From contig OZ017747.1 of assembly GCA_963969365.1 (NCBI GenBank), positions 2,914,001-2,978,000 of the forward strand: 64,000 nt of DNA, given 5' to 3'. Below the pieces are notes generated by a model. The model did not search any database. It saw nothing but the letters and a program-made list of their open reading frames with translations, and was not told the origin of the DNA. This DNA comes from Asterochloris sp. CNOR1 (lineage: Eukaryota; Chlorophyta; Trebouxiophyceae; Trebouxiales; Trebouxiaceae). Positions 11,113 through 22,300 of this stretch are shown piece after piece. The number at the start of each line of letters is the position of its first letter. Position 1 is the first letter of the stretch. A program made the position numbers and the translations under genes.

Positions 11113-14100
11113 TCACAGCCTGAAGTTTGCACTGAAGTGTTTGCACCTGCTGTTCACTGCCAGAAGATGGGGGTGTTGGGGTCGGGGATGCAATGCTTGC
11201 CTAAGTGTTGCAAAGCAGGTAGGTCCTGACAGTGTTCTGTGCGGGTGCTGGCCAGCTGCTCGCCAGCCAAAAAAAGAGTGCTGTTGCCGGCTGCAGCTGG
11301 CAACGACATTGTTGCCATTCCTGTGCAGCCTGGCATCTTTAGCTGGAGCCCCCATGACAAGCCCGTTGCCAGCCTCCTTGCCAGGCTGGCAAGAGGTGTC
11401 AGAGCCTTCTAGCTCTGTGCTGGAGGAGCTGCTTGTGCTGACTGATGTACTGCTTGCTGAGGATGCTGTCCCCAGCAGGCGCTGCAGCTGAGGCTGAAGG
11501 TCTTTCAGATTAAAGTTGTAGGGAATGCTGATGAAGCCCGACTCCCACAGCTCATAGCAGTCGTCTATGGCAATGCTGGCCCCTGCACATAGCAGCAGGG
11601 GCAGCTGTGATGGCAGGGCTGGTGTCCAGCTGCGGAAAGGCATGAATGCGTTCAAGCTGCCAGCAGGGTTGCAGGCAGCAGACTTACAGACAGCAGCTGA
11701 CCCCATCTGAGAAGTCCGCGCGCGAGAGGATGCCACTTGCTGCAGTTCCTCTGTACAGCGTTAGGCAGACCAGCATCTGCTGCTGCATACTGCAACAGCT
11801 GTTCCGTGGGCCCCCTGGCCACAGCTGGTGCACACCAGCAGACCCCTGATGGTCGCAACAGACAGCCCGGAGCACCCACCTGACAAATCCACGCTGCACC
11901 TGATGGCTGCCGCATGCTGCAGCAGGCGCTCAGCAGCCCCCGTGACGCGGCTCTGGTCGTGGTTGGTGCATACGCGGATGACGTGCTTGCAGCCCAGTGC
12001 CTCGCGCACCTGCTCCAGCAGCAGGTCCTCCTGGGCCTTGCTGCGCTCTCCAGCCGCGGCAGCATCACTGGCTGCCAGCCCAGCCTCGCTGCACATGTAT
12101 TCCAGCAGTTTGCGCGGCATGCAGTCCGCCCGCACCTGCAGCAAGCACAACTACTGAGCATCGCCGACCGCCAGCTGGCCGCCGTAGCAGCACCGCCTGC
12201 TGCTGTCAGCTTTGGCCTTGCAGCACAGAGACTCCAACACCTCACGTGGCATATAGCCCACCCACCACCTGCACCACGACCAGTGGTCTGGTTCCCAGCT
12301 GTGGGCTGACAGTGCTGTAATAGCTGTAGACAGTCGCCCAGCATAGAGCAGGCATGTGACCCTTGTGGTTTATGGCGATCTGTTTGGCAGATGCATCGGC
12401 CGTCGAAGGGTCCTGACAGTCAGCAGGGTTGAAAGGTGTTGCTCAGTCACCGGGCAACACAGCCGTACTGTCTACAAGTGAAGCTGCAATACAAAAATAC
12501 CATTTGAACTTAGTTGACATAGCTGACCTGAAGCACAGATGAGGACGCCAAGAAGTCTATCAGCGGCGAGGTGTTATCAGCATGCACCAACACCGAGAAC
12601 GCAAAGTGTCGCTCCTTGAGAGCCTCTTGGAAGTCGCGCCTGCAGTGCCAAAGCGCAGTCTCGGCACAGACTACGTTCCAGCGTGCAGAGGTGTGGAACC
12701 TGCTGCACCAAGGCAGGCTCACTCCTAGAGTACTCCCAGCACAGTACACAAGGAGCTGTGCTGCAGCGGTGCAGGCTCACTTGGTCTCCAGCACAAAGCC
12801 AGCCCAGAGGACAAACTGCTGGCTGCTGGACTCTGTGCGAGTGTCACACCACACGTTCTCCACGCCCAGCAGCTGTGCCAAGGCTGGTGTCAGCTCCCTG
12901 CATGCCAGGCAGCAACTGCCTTCAGCCTAACTCTCAACATGAGAGAAAGTTGAGCGCATGGGTGCTGCGGCACAGGTACAAGATCTGCCGGTGCCCTCTC
13001 CATGCACCTTCGCAACCCAATTTGCTGGAAGACAGCTTCACCATGCAGCCCAGCTTACTTGACTCTGCGCACCCAGAAGAGACACAGGCGGGTCAGCAGC
13101 CGCGCCTTAGCCAGATCCAGGCTCCCCAACGCGCTCTGGATTTGGCTGCGCTCTGCCACCACGTGCAGACACCCATCATCAGCAATAAAGCTCTGCAGGC
13201 GGCAGAGCACCTTGAGCTGCATCGTACAGGCATTGCAATTTTTGGGTCAACAAAGATGCATGCAGTGTGCATGGGCCACACGCGGCCCAACTGGCAGCTG
13301 CAATGAAGTGATGCCGCCCTTGCTGGCTGCCTGAGCACGAGCACTACCTTGCATGCCTCCAGCACTGCATGACGCCTGCCTTGAACTGTAGATTAGGGTG
13401 GTGCATCCTCCTCTGCAATACAGTCACAAAGCAGCTGGGCTGCAATGGCCCCTTATGCATTCCTCAGTTGCATATATCCCCTTCATCCTGGAACATGGAG
13501 AGGTGCCCATGTCTGCCAGCCTTCCAGAACCCCCAAGAGGCATGGAGAGCTGTAAAGCATATGACAGCAGGGCTGGATTGGCTTCTGTCTGCCCACCTCT
13601 GCAGGAGCGCCTCCATTGCGGTCCAGGTGGCTGAAACTGTCTTGGTGTGTGCTAAGGGGATGATACAGTCGCATGCTGAGCCCCTCAAACATGCGCGGCG
13701 CCTCCACTGTCATGGTGGTGAGGCAGGCATCCAGCACCTGCAGCGACTCGATTTGGCGCTGCTGCTCGGCTGTGCTGATGGCAAATTCACCACCCACCTG
13801 CAGGGCAAGAGGATGCTGCATCTGGGTAGAGCAGCAGCTGCACCGAGGATGATATTGTGCAGGCAAGGGCAAGCAGATAAGATAGCCAGAGGGCGTTATG
13901 CTGCAAATGCAGAGCCATTGCTGTGTGTCACACAGTCAGGTGCACATCCAATAAGAGCGGCGATTCTGTCCTTTGCCCCATGTAGAAAGAGGTAACACTT
14001 CCAATGTGGCCAGTCGGTGCACCGCAGCCAGGACAGTGATAGCAGGAATGACAGTGATGCAGCAGACAGTGGTGGCTTGCAGCGAGGTGCAACAAGACAC

Positions 14101-14838
14101 ACGACAGCAACCCACCTGCACAGCTGCAAGCGCAAAGCGGTCCTCAATGCCTGCCTTAAGCTCACGGATGACGCCTTTGAGCCTCTCATGCTCGTCAGCC
14201 GTCTGGACAGCCTCCTGAACAGTCGTGCTGAGCCACTGCAGGAAGTTTCTGTGATCCTCCACTGCGGGCAGGCAGCACACTGTCGACCCTTCACCTTGAG
14301 TATGTGGCAGCAACCTGGCTTCAGACCAGCCCAGACTGCAGCCTATCAGCAGTCTGGCAGAGGTGGGGAGCATGGCAAGCACAGACTAAGGACCTCAACT
14401 AGCTGCTTACGGTGGTGCTCTGCAACCCAAACATGACCTGCCCACCTGCATCGTAACTCCCATAGCCCTGCCGCAGCTCCTCATCTGATATCAAGCCAAA
14501 GGCATAGAAGAGGGGCCCCAGAGAGCCATGGCTGGGGAGCTCTGCCTCAATTTTGACAAAACTGTCATCCTCCCGCACCCAAAATGAGATTGGCACTGAT
14601 TGCTGCACCTGGCGCTTGGCGCTGGAATCAACATAGTTGTTGAGTGCCTGCAGCCGGGGCACATTGTCAGGTTGTGCGGGCCTTTGGGCATGACTACAGC
14701 AATGAGGTGCATGTCGATGGGTGCACATACCTTAAGAGACTCTGAATTCTGGGCCCTCTCCTGCGGGTGGGCTGCGAAGAGATCTGGATGCACCCGCCTC
14801 ACAATGGATCGCACAAGCTGTCTCTCCTGCGGATTCAT
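11113..14838 (-). CDS. TCAIM-like mitochondrial protein (DUF4460 J-like + DUF4461)
   Basis: About nine exons on the minus strand, starting at ATG 14838. Exon 1 (14838-14731) reads NPQERQLVRSIVRR then VHPDLFAAHPQERAQNSESLK, and exon 2 starts ALNNYVDSSAK. This is the J-domain-like DUF4460 of T-cell activation inhibitor, mitochondrial (human TCAIM has the same HPD.F..HP.ER..NE.SLK pattern), followed by SFWVREDD. Later exons carry a coiled segment (EHERLKGVIRELKAGIEDRF, about 14190), a region near 13800-13600, FAFSVLVHADNTSPLIDFL (about 12590) and a last exon with ESGFISIPYNFNLKDLQ (about 11530). They correspond to DUF4461. The C-terminal tail after about 11480 is Ser-rich and may be poorly conserved. 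Only part of the J-like motif is present, and the biochemical role of the family in algae is not known. Confidence 0.78.
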
Positions 14839-15100
14839 GAGTCAGGATGTCGAACGTATTGCATGTCAGGCTGTCCCTGGCTCTGAGAGGGCGGCACTTC
14901 GCTCTTGACCTGTTTGACCCCAGCTGGGATTATGAGTGGCATTTTCGGCTCGTGGCAGCTTTCATGACACACTTGACACGGTCCTCTGGCATGATGAAAC
15001 CATGATTTTGCATGAAATGGTGTCTGTGACACAATGTGGTCTGCATCAAGGCTGCTCCTGCTGAGCACAGCTGTGAATGCACACTACCAAGTCAAGCCAG

Positions 15101-18100
15101 CTACTCATCCCTGCGGGACACGCAGAAGTTGTCGAGGCTGCGTGCCAAGTGGCCATCAGGCTCCAGAATTGTTCTGCTGCGCAGCACCCTGCATACATCG
15201 GCAGGATCGGCCACCTCCTCAGCCATGGCCAGCTCTTCAGGTGCTGCCAGCACAGGGTCGGATTCAGGGCCAGCTGCAGTCTGTTTGAGCGCCAGCGGGG
15301 ATGCCATGCGCGACATGGCCTGCAGGGCAGGTGGCAGGCAAAGTCGTCGTGGCAGGGACAGGGCACAGTGTGATGCAAGCAGGGCAGCTGGGACCCATCA
15401 TATACCTCCAGCAGCTGGACAGCTGGGTTCAGGCAAAGCACCTCTGCAAGAGCAACCATGCTGACTTGCCTGCATGGTGGCTCCTGAGGCGGGCAGGCAG
15501 GCAGGGCCTGAGCAGCTGGAGGGCTGCAGCTGCGAGCCGTCTGCACTGGGGGTGGATGGCCTAGCCAGAGATAGCTCCCCATCCCCTGCTAAGTCAGCCG
15601 GCAGCGACGCCTGGCGCCTGGGACATTTCAAGGCAGCTTGGGCTGCGCAGGGTTCCTGGCCTCGAAAGCCCGCCCTGGGGCGCAGCTTGTAGGGCTGGCA
15701 GGCGGGGCTCTCTGCTTCAGCTGACCCTGGCCGGCTACCGAGAAGGGCGCCCGCCTGGTCTGCAGATCATCACTCCGCTGTGTTGGCAGGCTGCGTATGG
15801 CAGTTGCACTGGGTTCAACAGAAGAAGGCATTGAGGAGTGACAGCTGCACCACGAAGGCTCTGGGTCAGCCTGCTTGTCACAAGCAAAATCTGCTGGCAG
15901 CTGTGTCTGGTAGCTGCTCACAGAACAAAGGACATCCCAGGCAAGGCGGCCCCGGCATACAGGCTCCTGGCCCGTCTGCAGGCCGCAATGTCACAGACCA
16001 AGCCTGCTTGCAGCGCAATGTCTGGCAGCCGCCCAAGGGCATGCACAATCCCTGGTGACATCTGAGGGAACACAGCTGCAGCATATCAGAAGAGTTGCAC
16101 ACGTCCTCACCCTGCTCTGCCTGAGGGGCCCAAGGCGATAACTGAGCTGGCACAGCCATCTTCCTGACGGCCTGCTGCCTGGGCACCTGCGCAGACTCCT
16201 GCAACATGCAAACCGCTGTTGATGCAGCCCAAGTGATGACACACACCTTCAATCGCCTTCAAGCTGGGCAAGCCCCAAGTGTCACGACTGGCAGTGTCTG
16301 GTAGAGGCAGTGCTTTGACTGACGCCGGGCTGTTGCTCTGCCTCAAAATGAGCTCACAAACAAGGCCTGGGCATTGCTCAGGCAAGGCGCCTCAGGCAAG
16401 GCGCCTCAGGCAGCGGGGCTCAACCGGCAACAACAGTGCATCTTTGGACTAGCAAGGCTGGCAGATGCTCAGTCTCACGGTAATCTCACCACCAGGGTGT
16501 GGGCATCAATCAGGCAGGGCGCCTCAGGCAGCAGCGGGGCACCCAGCTCGCTCATTCCGGACCAAGCTGTCAGCATGCCCTCCACAGGGTAGCTGCCCTG
16601 CGGCATGCCAGTCTCGTACGCCCTGGCTGACGGCTGCACAAGCAGGGAGTGGAGTGAGCAGGGCAGTACGGCCACATTGGCATGAAGCCGAATCCATCTG
16701 GCTGGGGTGGCAAGGCCACCTGGGGCAGGCAGGTGCTGCAGTGTGCCCGCAGGCTGCCTCACACAGCAGTGGTGAATGAGGGCCTTCTGCCAAGGGCTGA
16801 TGGCAGCTGCAAGGGCAGGCACTGCAGTGCGACCAGAGAGCCAGAGACATCTCACCAAAGCCTGGGGGCTGTCCAGCATATTGTTCCTGGAGCTCTGGTC
16901 CTCACCAACGCTGTGGGCAGGGGCAGTACTATATAGACTGACCAGGGCAGAGCCTGCCGAGCCTTGCAGGGGGCTGCAGGAGAAGACAGGTCACTTCAGA
17001 CGGACAGTGGCTTTACTGATTGCACTCATCTCAAAGAGGAGCCAAATTGGGTGCACTGGCGCGTCAAGACTCATGAGCACTGCTCCTCAGCACCTGTGGG
17101 TGAAGCCGTACTGCGAGTGACCGGTGGAGAAGGCTACGCTGCCGGCGTCCACAAACTCATCCTGCCTTGCAGCGCAGCGCCCTCCACCCCTGCAGGTAGC
17201 GGTGCACAGGCTTGTCTGCAGTCCAGAAACCAGCAGGGAGCTGCGCGATCCAACATGACCCATGCTGCTCTGCCATGCCTGCTCTGCATCACTGGGCTGC
17301 CACCCACTCCACCCTGGCAGAGTGGAGGGAGGCCACGCAATGGCAAGTGACCCAATGATCGACTCCTGCAGGCGAGACGTGGTTCCCTAACCGCACCGGG
17401 CAGCCGCACTGAGCACAAGTCATAGCGCACTCAAGCAGGTGGCTGTACACTGCTACCAGTGCATGCCCTCACCGGGCTCTCTTGATTCTGGAGGGCTGCG
17501 GGCTATCCTCAGCTGCATGCTTGCCCCTGGCAGCCCTGGGAGGCTTCTGGCGCTTGGGCGGGTCTGCAAAGTCGTCAGCCATGCTGCCAGCAGTGTTTGC
17601 CCTCACCAGCACCTTGGTCATCTGAGGCTCGATGTCGGCATAGGCTGCTGTCACCACCCAGGTGTCTGGAGCGTCAGAAGCCCTGCAGACCAGCAGCTAC
17701 AGCGATGAACAAAGCGAGCAGGTAGATTCAAGCTGCCTGCATGAGCGTGCCACATGCAGCAGTGTGTTTCAGCGCACCCCTTGCATGCGGTCCAGCCCAC
17801 AACACGCACATTGACCAGCGTGCAGCACGAGACTCTTCCTGCACAAGAAAGCTGCATGTACGCAGTCCAGCCCAAAATGCCCAGGCAAGGAGTCCTGCAG
17901 AGATCTTGCACTCAGCGCCGCACCTGACGAAGCGGTCGCTGGTGTACAGGGCATGGCGGATCTGTGACTTCCAGTGTTCATTGTGAGTGATGAGCCGCGA
18001 GCCGCCTGAGCGCTTGTATGCAATTCGCCCACGCTCCTTGCAAGCCTCGTAGATCTGCACGCATGCCATCCAGCAGTCGCAGACCTTGTGTCACCAGCAC

Positions 18101-19009
18101 GGCAACTGCAGCTGGCCGCAACAAAGTCTGCCATGCTGCGCAGAGCAACGAGCACTCCATGTCTAGGCATGCATCACAAGTTGCTGAGGTGAGGGAGAGC
18201 ATGGGAATGAGGTGCATATTGGTGCTGTTGGCGTACCTCGCGCAACATTGCCCTATCACCATAGGCCACAATGGCTGCGTGGATCATGTCATGCACGCTG
18301 GCAAAAGCTGGCACCTCCTTGACCTGCAGGGCGCTGGGACAATGCTTGATTGTCATCGTCTAGAGTTTGTGGTGACGCCTGTCGTCACCAGACCTGGAGG
18401 TGTGAGCAGGGCCTCCAGTGCTTATGCAGCCTGTTGGCATGAGTGCACCAGAAATCTGGGCATTGTGAACAAGGATTGCCGCGCTGAGACATCTGAAACG
18501 GCGGCTGCAATCAACACCCAGTCATTGCAGAACGGACACAGGTAAGTGTTCTGGTGGCTAGCCTGGGCTGCCAGCGCTCCAGTGGGCTCAGTCAGGGTCC
18601 CAGCAGCAACAGGAGGATCTGCATGGGTGACAGCATGGCTCGCTCTTGGCGGCTGCGAGGCAATGCCCTTCTTGCTGGTGGCTGATCCAGCTCACCGTGA
18701 TGGACTCAGTCTCGCAGGGGTCCTCAGGGTTGACAATGAAGCGGCCTTCTTCAAGAGCCAGGAACTCCGGCTCTGCAGAGGTGGGAGCAAACCGCTAGAC
18801 TCATGGTGACATGAAATCCAATGAGCCGAGAGGAGCCCTGGTTGTGCCCCCTGGCCACAGACCAGCCAGAAGCAGTGCAGAGAGCAGGGACATGACAGAC
18901 CCTACAGGGGGCAGCATGAGGGGTACCAAGGACGGGGCCAATCACCTATGCCGGCCTGGGCGGCTGCATCGCACAGGGACTCGATGGCGTTCTTGCTGCC
19001 CTTGCGCAT
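15101..19009 (-). CDS. winged-helix (forkhead-like) nuclear-type protein
   Basis: Starts at ATG 19009 (MRKGSKNAIESLCDAAAQAG). Exon 1 ends at about 18945 and joins in phase to 18775-18692 (EPEFLALEEGRFIVNPED). Two exons at 18331-18235 and 18058-17926 build one compact domain: VHDMIHAAIVAYGDRAMLRE, then IYEACKERGRIAYKR, then EHWKSQIRHALYTSDRFVR. A helix-helix-helix layout ending in W..QIRHAL...DRFVR resembles forkhead recognition helices, and HARE-HTH domains also end in a similar way. The next exon (about 17680-17472) has a basic patch (PPKRQKPPRAARGKH) like a nuclear localisation signal. C-terminal exons near 17165, 16630-16484 and 15900-15101 are low in recognisable domains. The last one ends VLRSRTILEPDGHLAR then SLDNFCVSRRDE-stop. 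Several small exons between are not resolved. A DNA-binding role is inference. Confidence 0.62.
16345..16545 (-). repeat. duplicated donor splice edge plus short tandem repeat
   Basis: The exon end with CLIDAHTLV and its donor (about 16484-16545 on the plus strand) is matched by a copy about 134 bp downstream in the intron (about 16351-16425). Within that copy, the block CAGGCAAGGCGCCT is itself tandemly doubled. The copied donor is still GTGAG on the minus strand. Confidence 0.75.
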
Positions 19010-19343
19010 GGTTCACGGGCCTAACTTTGCTCACTCAGATCTGCAAGTGCCTGCTCGGTATCGCAGATGTGAGGACATGCATTGATGTCGGCTCTCAGCA
19101 GTTGCTCACATGGCAGATAGACTGGGAGTGGGAGTTTGACTTGACCTATTCAGTCAGGCAGGCTCTCTGTTTTGCGGTCTGGGGCCCGATGGACATGATG
19201 CAGATCCAGAAGCTGCGGGCAGCTGCACGGTCTGCAGCCAGGTGCAGGCTGCCCCATGGTGGCACATTTCTCGTAGGTGGCACGCCTGCATGCTGTTTGG
19301 CAGCTATGACTGTGTGGGCAGCTGACAGAGCTTCCTGCTGCAG
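19010..19343. other. divergent spacer; probably contains the first exon of RRP6
   Basis: The winged-helix gene starts leftward at 19009 and RRP6 runs rightward from at least 19344. The RRP6 exon at 19344 needs a phase-0 upstream exon with the start codon. An ATG at about 19191 (MDMMQIQKLRAAARSAA) is the nearest candidate, but its obvious donor gives the wrong phase. Confidence 0.4.
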
Positions 19344-22300
19344 TACCACAACAACTTCAGTGAATTTCAGCAACCTGTGGCAGCCTGCCTCACCCGCATC
19401 AAGAGCCTGCTGTGCCAGCTGCCGGTGAGTGCTGTATGATGCAGCGAGACTGCAGGAAGGTGTAACCCATTGATGTCAATCCTGCTGAGCCTCCACATTG
19501 CAGGGCTCCTCTGCAGAGGCAGCAGAGGCCCTGGAGGACATAGATGACGGCTATGAGTTGTTTGTGAACAGCCTGGATGACACACTGGACAGGCTGGAGA
19601 TTGCAGCTGCTGCTGCACAGCAGGCTCTCAAGGACGCCCCCCAAGGCCAGCAGGTAGGCCACTTCGATCGTGCTGCACCTCGGCAGGTGCATGGCTGGCA
19701 GGCCTACAGGTGCTCTGTGACTTTCAAAGCTGTGGCTGCTTGTTGACCGATGCTGCCTGCCCTCTGTGCATGCCTTGCATGTGCCCCACCTGTCCAGCAC
19801 ATCTCAGCTGCAGGCCTGCATGTGATTGAGCCTGTCTGCGAATGCTGCAGGTGGCCACACTGGCGGCAGGGGAAGCGGGGGCTGGGGCTGGAGCATCAAC
19901 AGATGCCATAGGCTTCTCGCAGCGACAGTCTGCTGACCTGCAGCGCCCCCAGGACGCATTCCCAGAGCCTGTGGACAACTGCAACCTGCCCTTCAAGCAC
20001 AACCTGAGGAATGTGCAGGCCCTCATGGTGAGCAGACTGCTGTGCTGCAGGTAGCTCTGTGTGTCTCTGACTGCTGCAAGGGTCTGACAGGCTGGCCTCC
20101 ATGCATGCTGACGACGTGGCACGCTCAATGCTCGTCAGTGGTTCAAAGAAGCCTTCCTGCTGTGCAGCTCGTGCAGCAGCCAGCCGCAGCCCAAGGTGAG
20201 GCTGGCAGTGCAGCAGCAGACAGCAGTGGAGCGCTGCACAGGCTTGGCCTCAGGCAAGATCCCCAGTCCAGCACTCCCCATCCGCTGGCAGGCTTGTTGG
20301 CGCACCTGCAGTACCCCTTGCAGCAGCTTCAAGCCAGCCCGACACCCCCTCAGGCAGGTCGCTGTGCATGTCTTTCTGTGGCGTGGACACATTGCTGTGC
20401 AGAGGCAGCTCTGCGGCTGCTGATGCGTTCTGCTTGTGTCTGATGGCACCCTTGCTCGCCAGTGGACACCTGCTGCCCCCTCATGGGCTGCCTTTCTTCA
20501 ACCCAGGACCCTGGACATGAGGAGGGAGGTATGCTGCCCATCCTGAACATGAGCAACCGTGCCCTGCAGAGCCTTGAAGACACCCTGTTCACCCTCGTGG
20601 ATTCCCCCGAGGCTCTGCGCACCATGATGCAGAAGCTACAGGGCGCTGCAGAAATTGCTGTCGACCTGGAGCACCACCATTACAGGTACATTGAGCAGCA
20701 AACCCCTGCAGAAGCTTGCCAGAATGGGCTCTCCGTGTGTGGTTCTTGACCAATCAGCTGCATTCAGTGCAACAAATGGTGATCCCCCGTGTGCAGGTCT
20801 TTTCAGGGCCTCACCTGCCTGCTGCAAATTTCAACAAGACAGGAGGACTTTGTAGTGGACACTCTGGCCCTCAGGGGGCAGGTTGGTGGCGTGCTAGCCG
20901 GGATCTTTGCGGATCCACAGGTGCAGGCGTGCTTCAACAGGCCTGCAGCTTTCTGGGATGCTGCAGAGACGTACCCGGCTGGGTGGCTGCCCACGACCCT
21001 CATCTGTGCTTTCTTATGAACCCCTTGCATGGTCTGTTAGTGTACACAATCCTCTGCATGCTTGCATGCCCTGCCCCTGTTGCCCTCTGCTGCCTTATAA
21101 GGGATGCTAGGTGCACAGTTGAGGCCAAGGTGGCTGTCCTGCAGGTGGTCAAGGTCTTCCATGGGGCAGACAGGGACATTCTGTGGCTGCAGCGTGACTT
21201 TGGCATCTACGTGGCCAACATGTTTGACACTGGGCAGGCTGCTCGGGTGCTCTCGCTGCAGGGCTATGGGCTGGCTTCCCTGATGCAAAGTATCTGTGGT
21301 GTGGAGGTGCGCGCCAGGAGCGCATGAAGTGCATTTGTCCACAGCAACACTGGATGATGGCATGTCAGGCATCAGCACGGCATAGCAATGGTGCATCTGG
21401 AAGCAGGTTTGAAAGATTGTAGTTCTGACAGCAGAGCTGCTTCAGCATCACCTGCAGCAATTCGTGCCTCATGACATGTGGCTCCCAACATGTGCAGCAT
21501 GGCAGCAATCTACTGCTATATGACAGGCACTTACCGTTGACCGCACCTACCCCCTGCAGACAGACAAGCGCTTCCAGCTGGCGGACTGGCGCGTGCGGCC
21601 CCTGAGCCCCCAGATGCTGCAGTACGCCCGCATGGACACGCACTACCTGCTGCACATGTATGACGTCTGTAAGGTCAGCTGGTAGGGGTTGGCATTTTGC
21701 AGGTGCTGAAGTCTACAGGTGCCAGTGAACATGTGCCTGGGCCTGTGCTGCCTTTTTGTCTACCAGAAGCTTTGCCGGCAGTTGAAGCCACAGGAGCAGA
21801 ATTGCATGGAAAAGCAGATCGGTTGGTGCAGGCATGCCTACTGTGTAGCCTTCCAAGCAGAGTGGGTGTTGTGTGCCTTGCAAGGGGCTTTGATATCCTG
21901 CATTTAGGCTCCCACAAGCATGCCCTTCACTCAGCTGCCCCATCAAAACCATTGCGTGCTGCTGCAGGCAGAGCTCATCAAGCAGGGCGAAGAGGTAACG
22001 CTAGAACTGCAGCTGCCGCTGCCCGCAGGGGCCCCTGTGGGGGCCCTGGGAACAGTGCTAGAGCGTAGCCGCCAGTTATGCCTGCAGATGTACGAAAAGC
22101 AGCTCTTCTCTGAGCAGGCAGCTGAGCAGGCCTACAACAGCAGCAAGCTGGGGCTGAGCGCAACGCAGCAGGGAGTCTATGCAGGTCGGGCACCCGCCTG
22201 CAAGTTGGTCTTGGCCATGCATGGGGGACCCCTTTCCCATGATGAGCAAGCATGGCGGCAACAAGGGCGTAGCTGTCTGAGCCACGTGCTGCGGAGTGCT

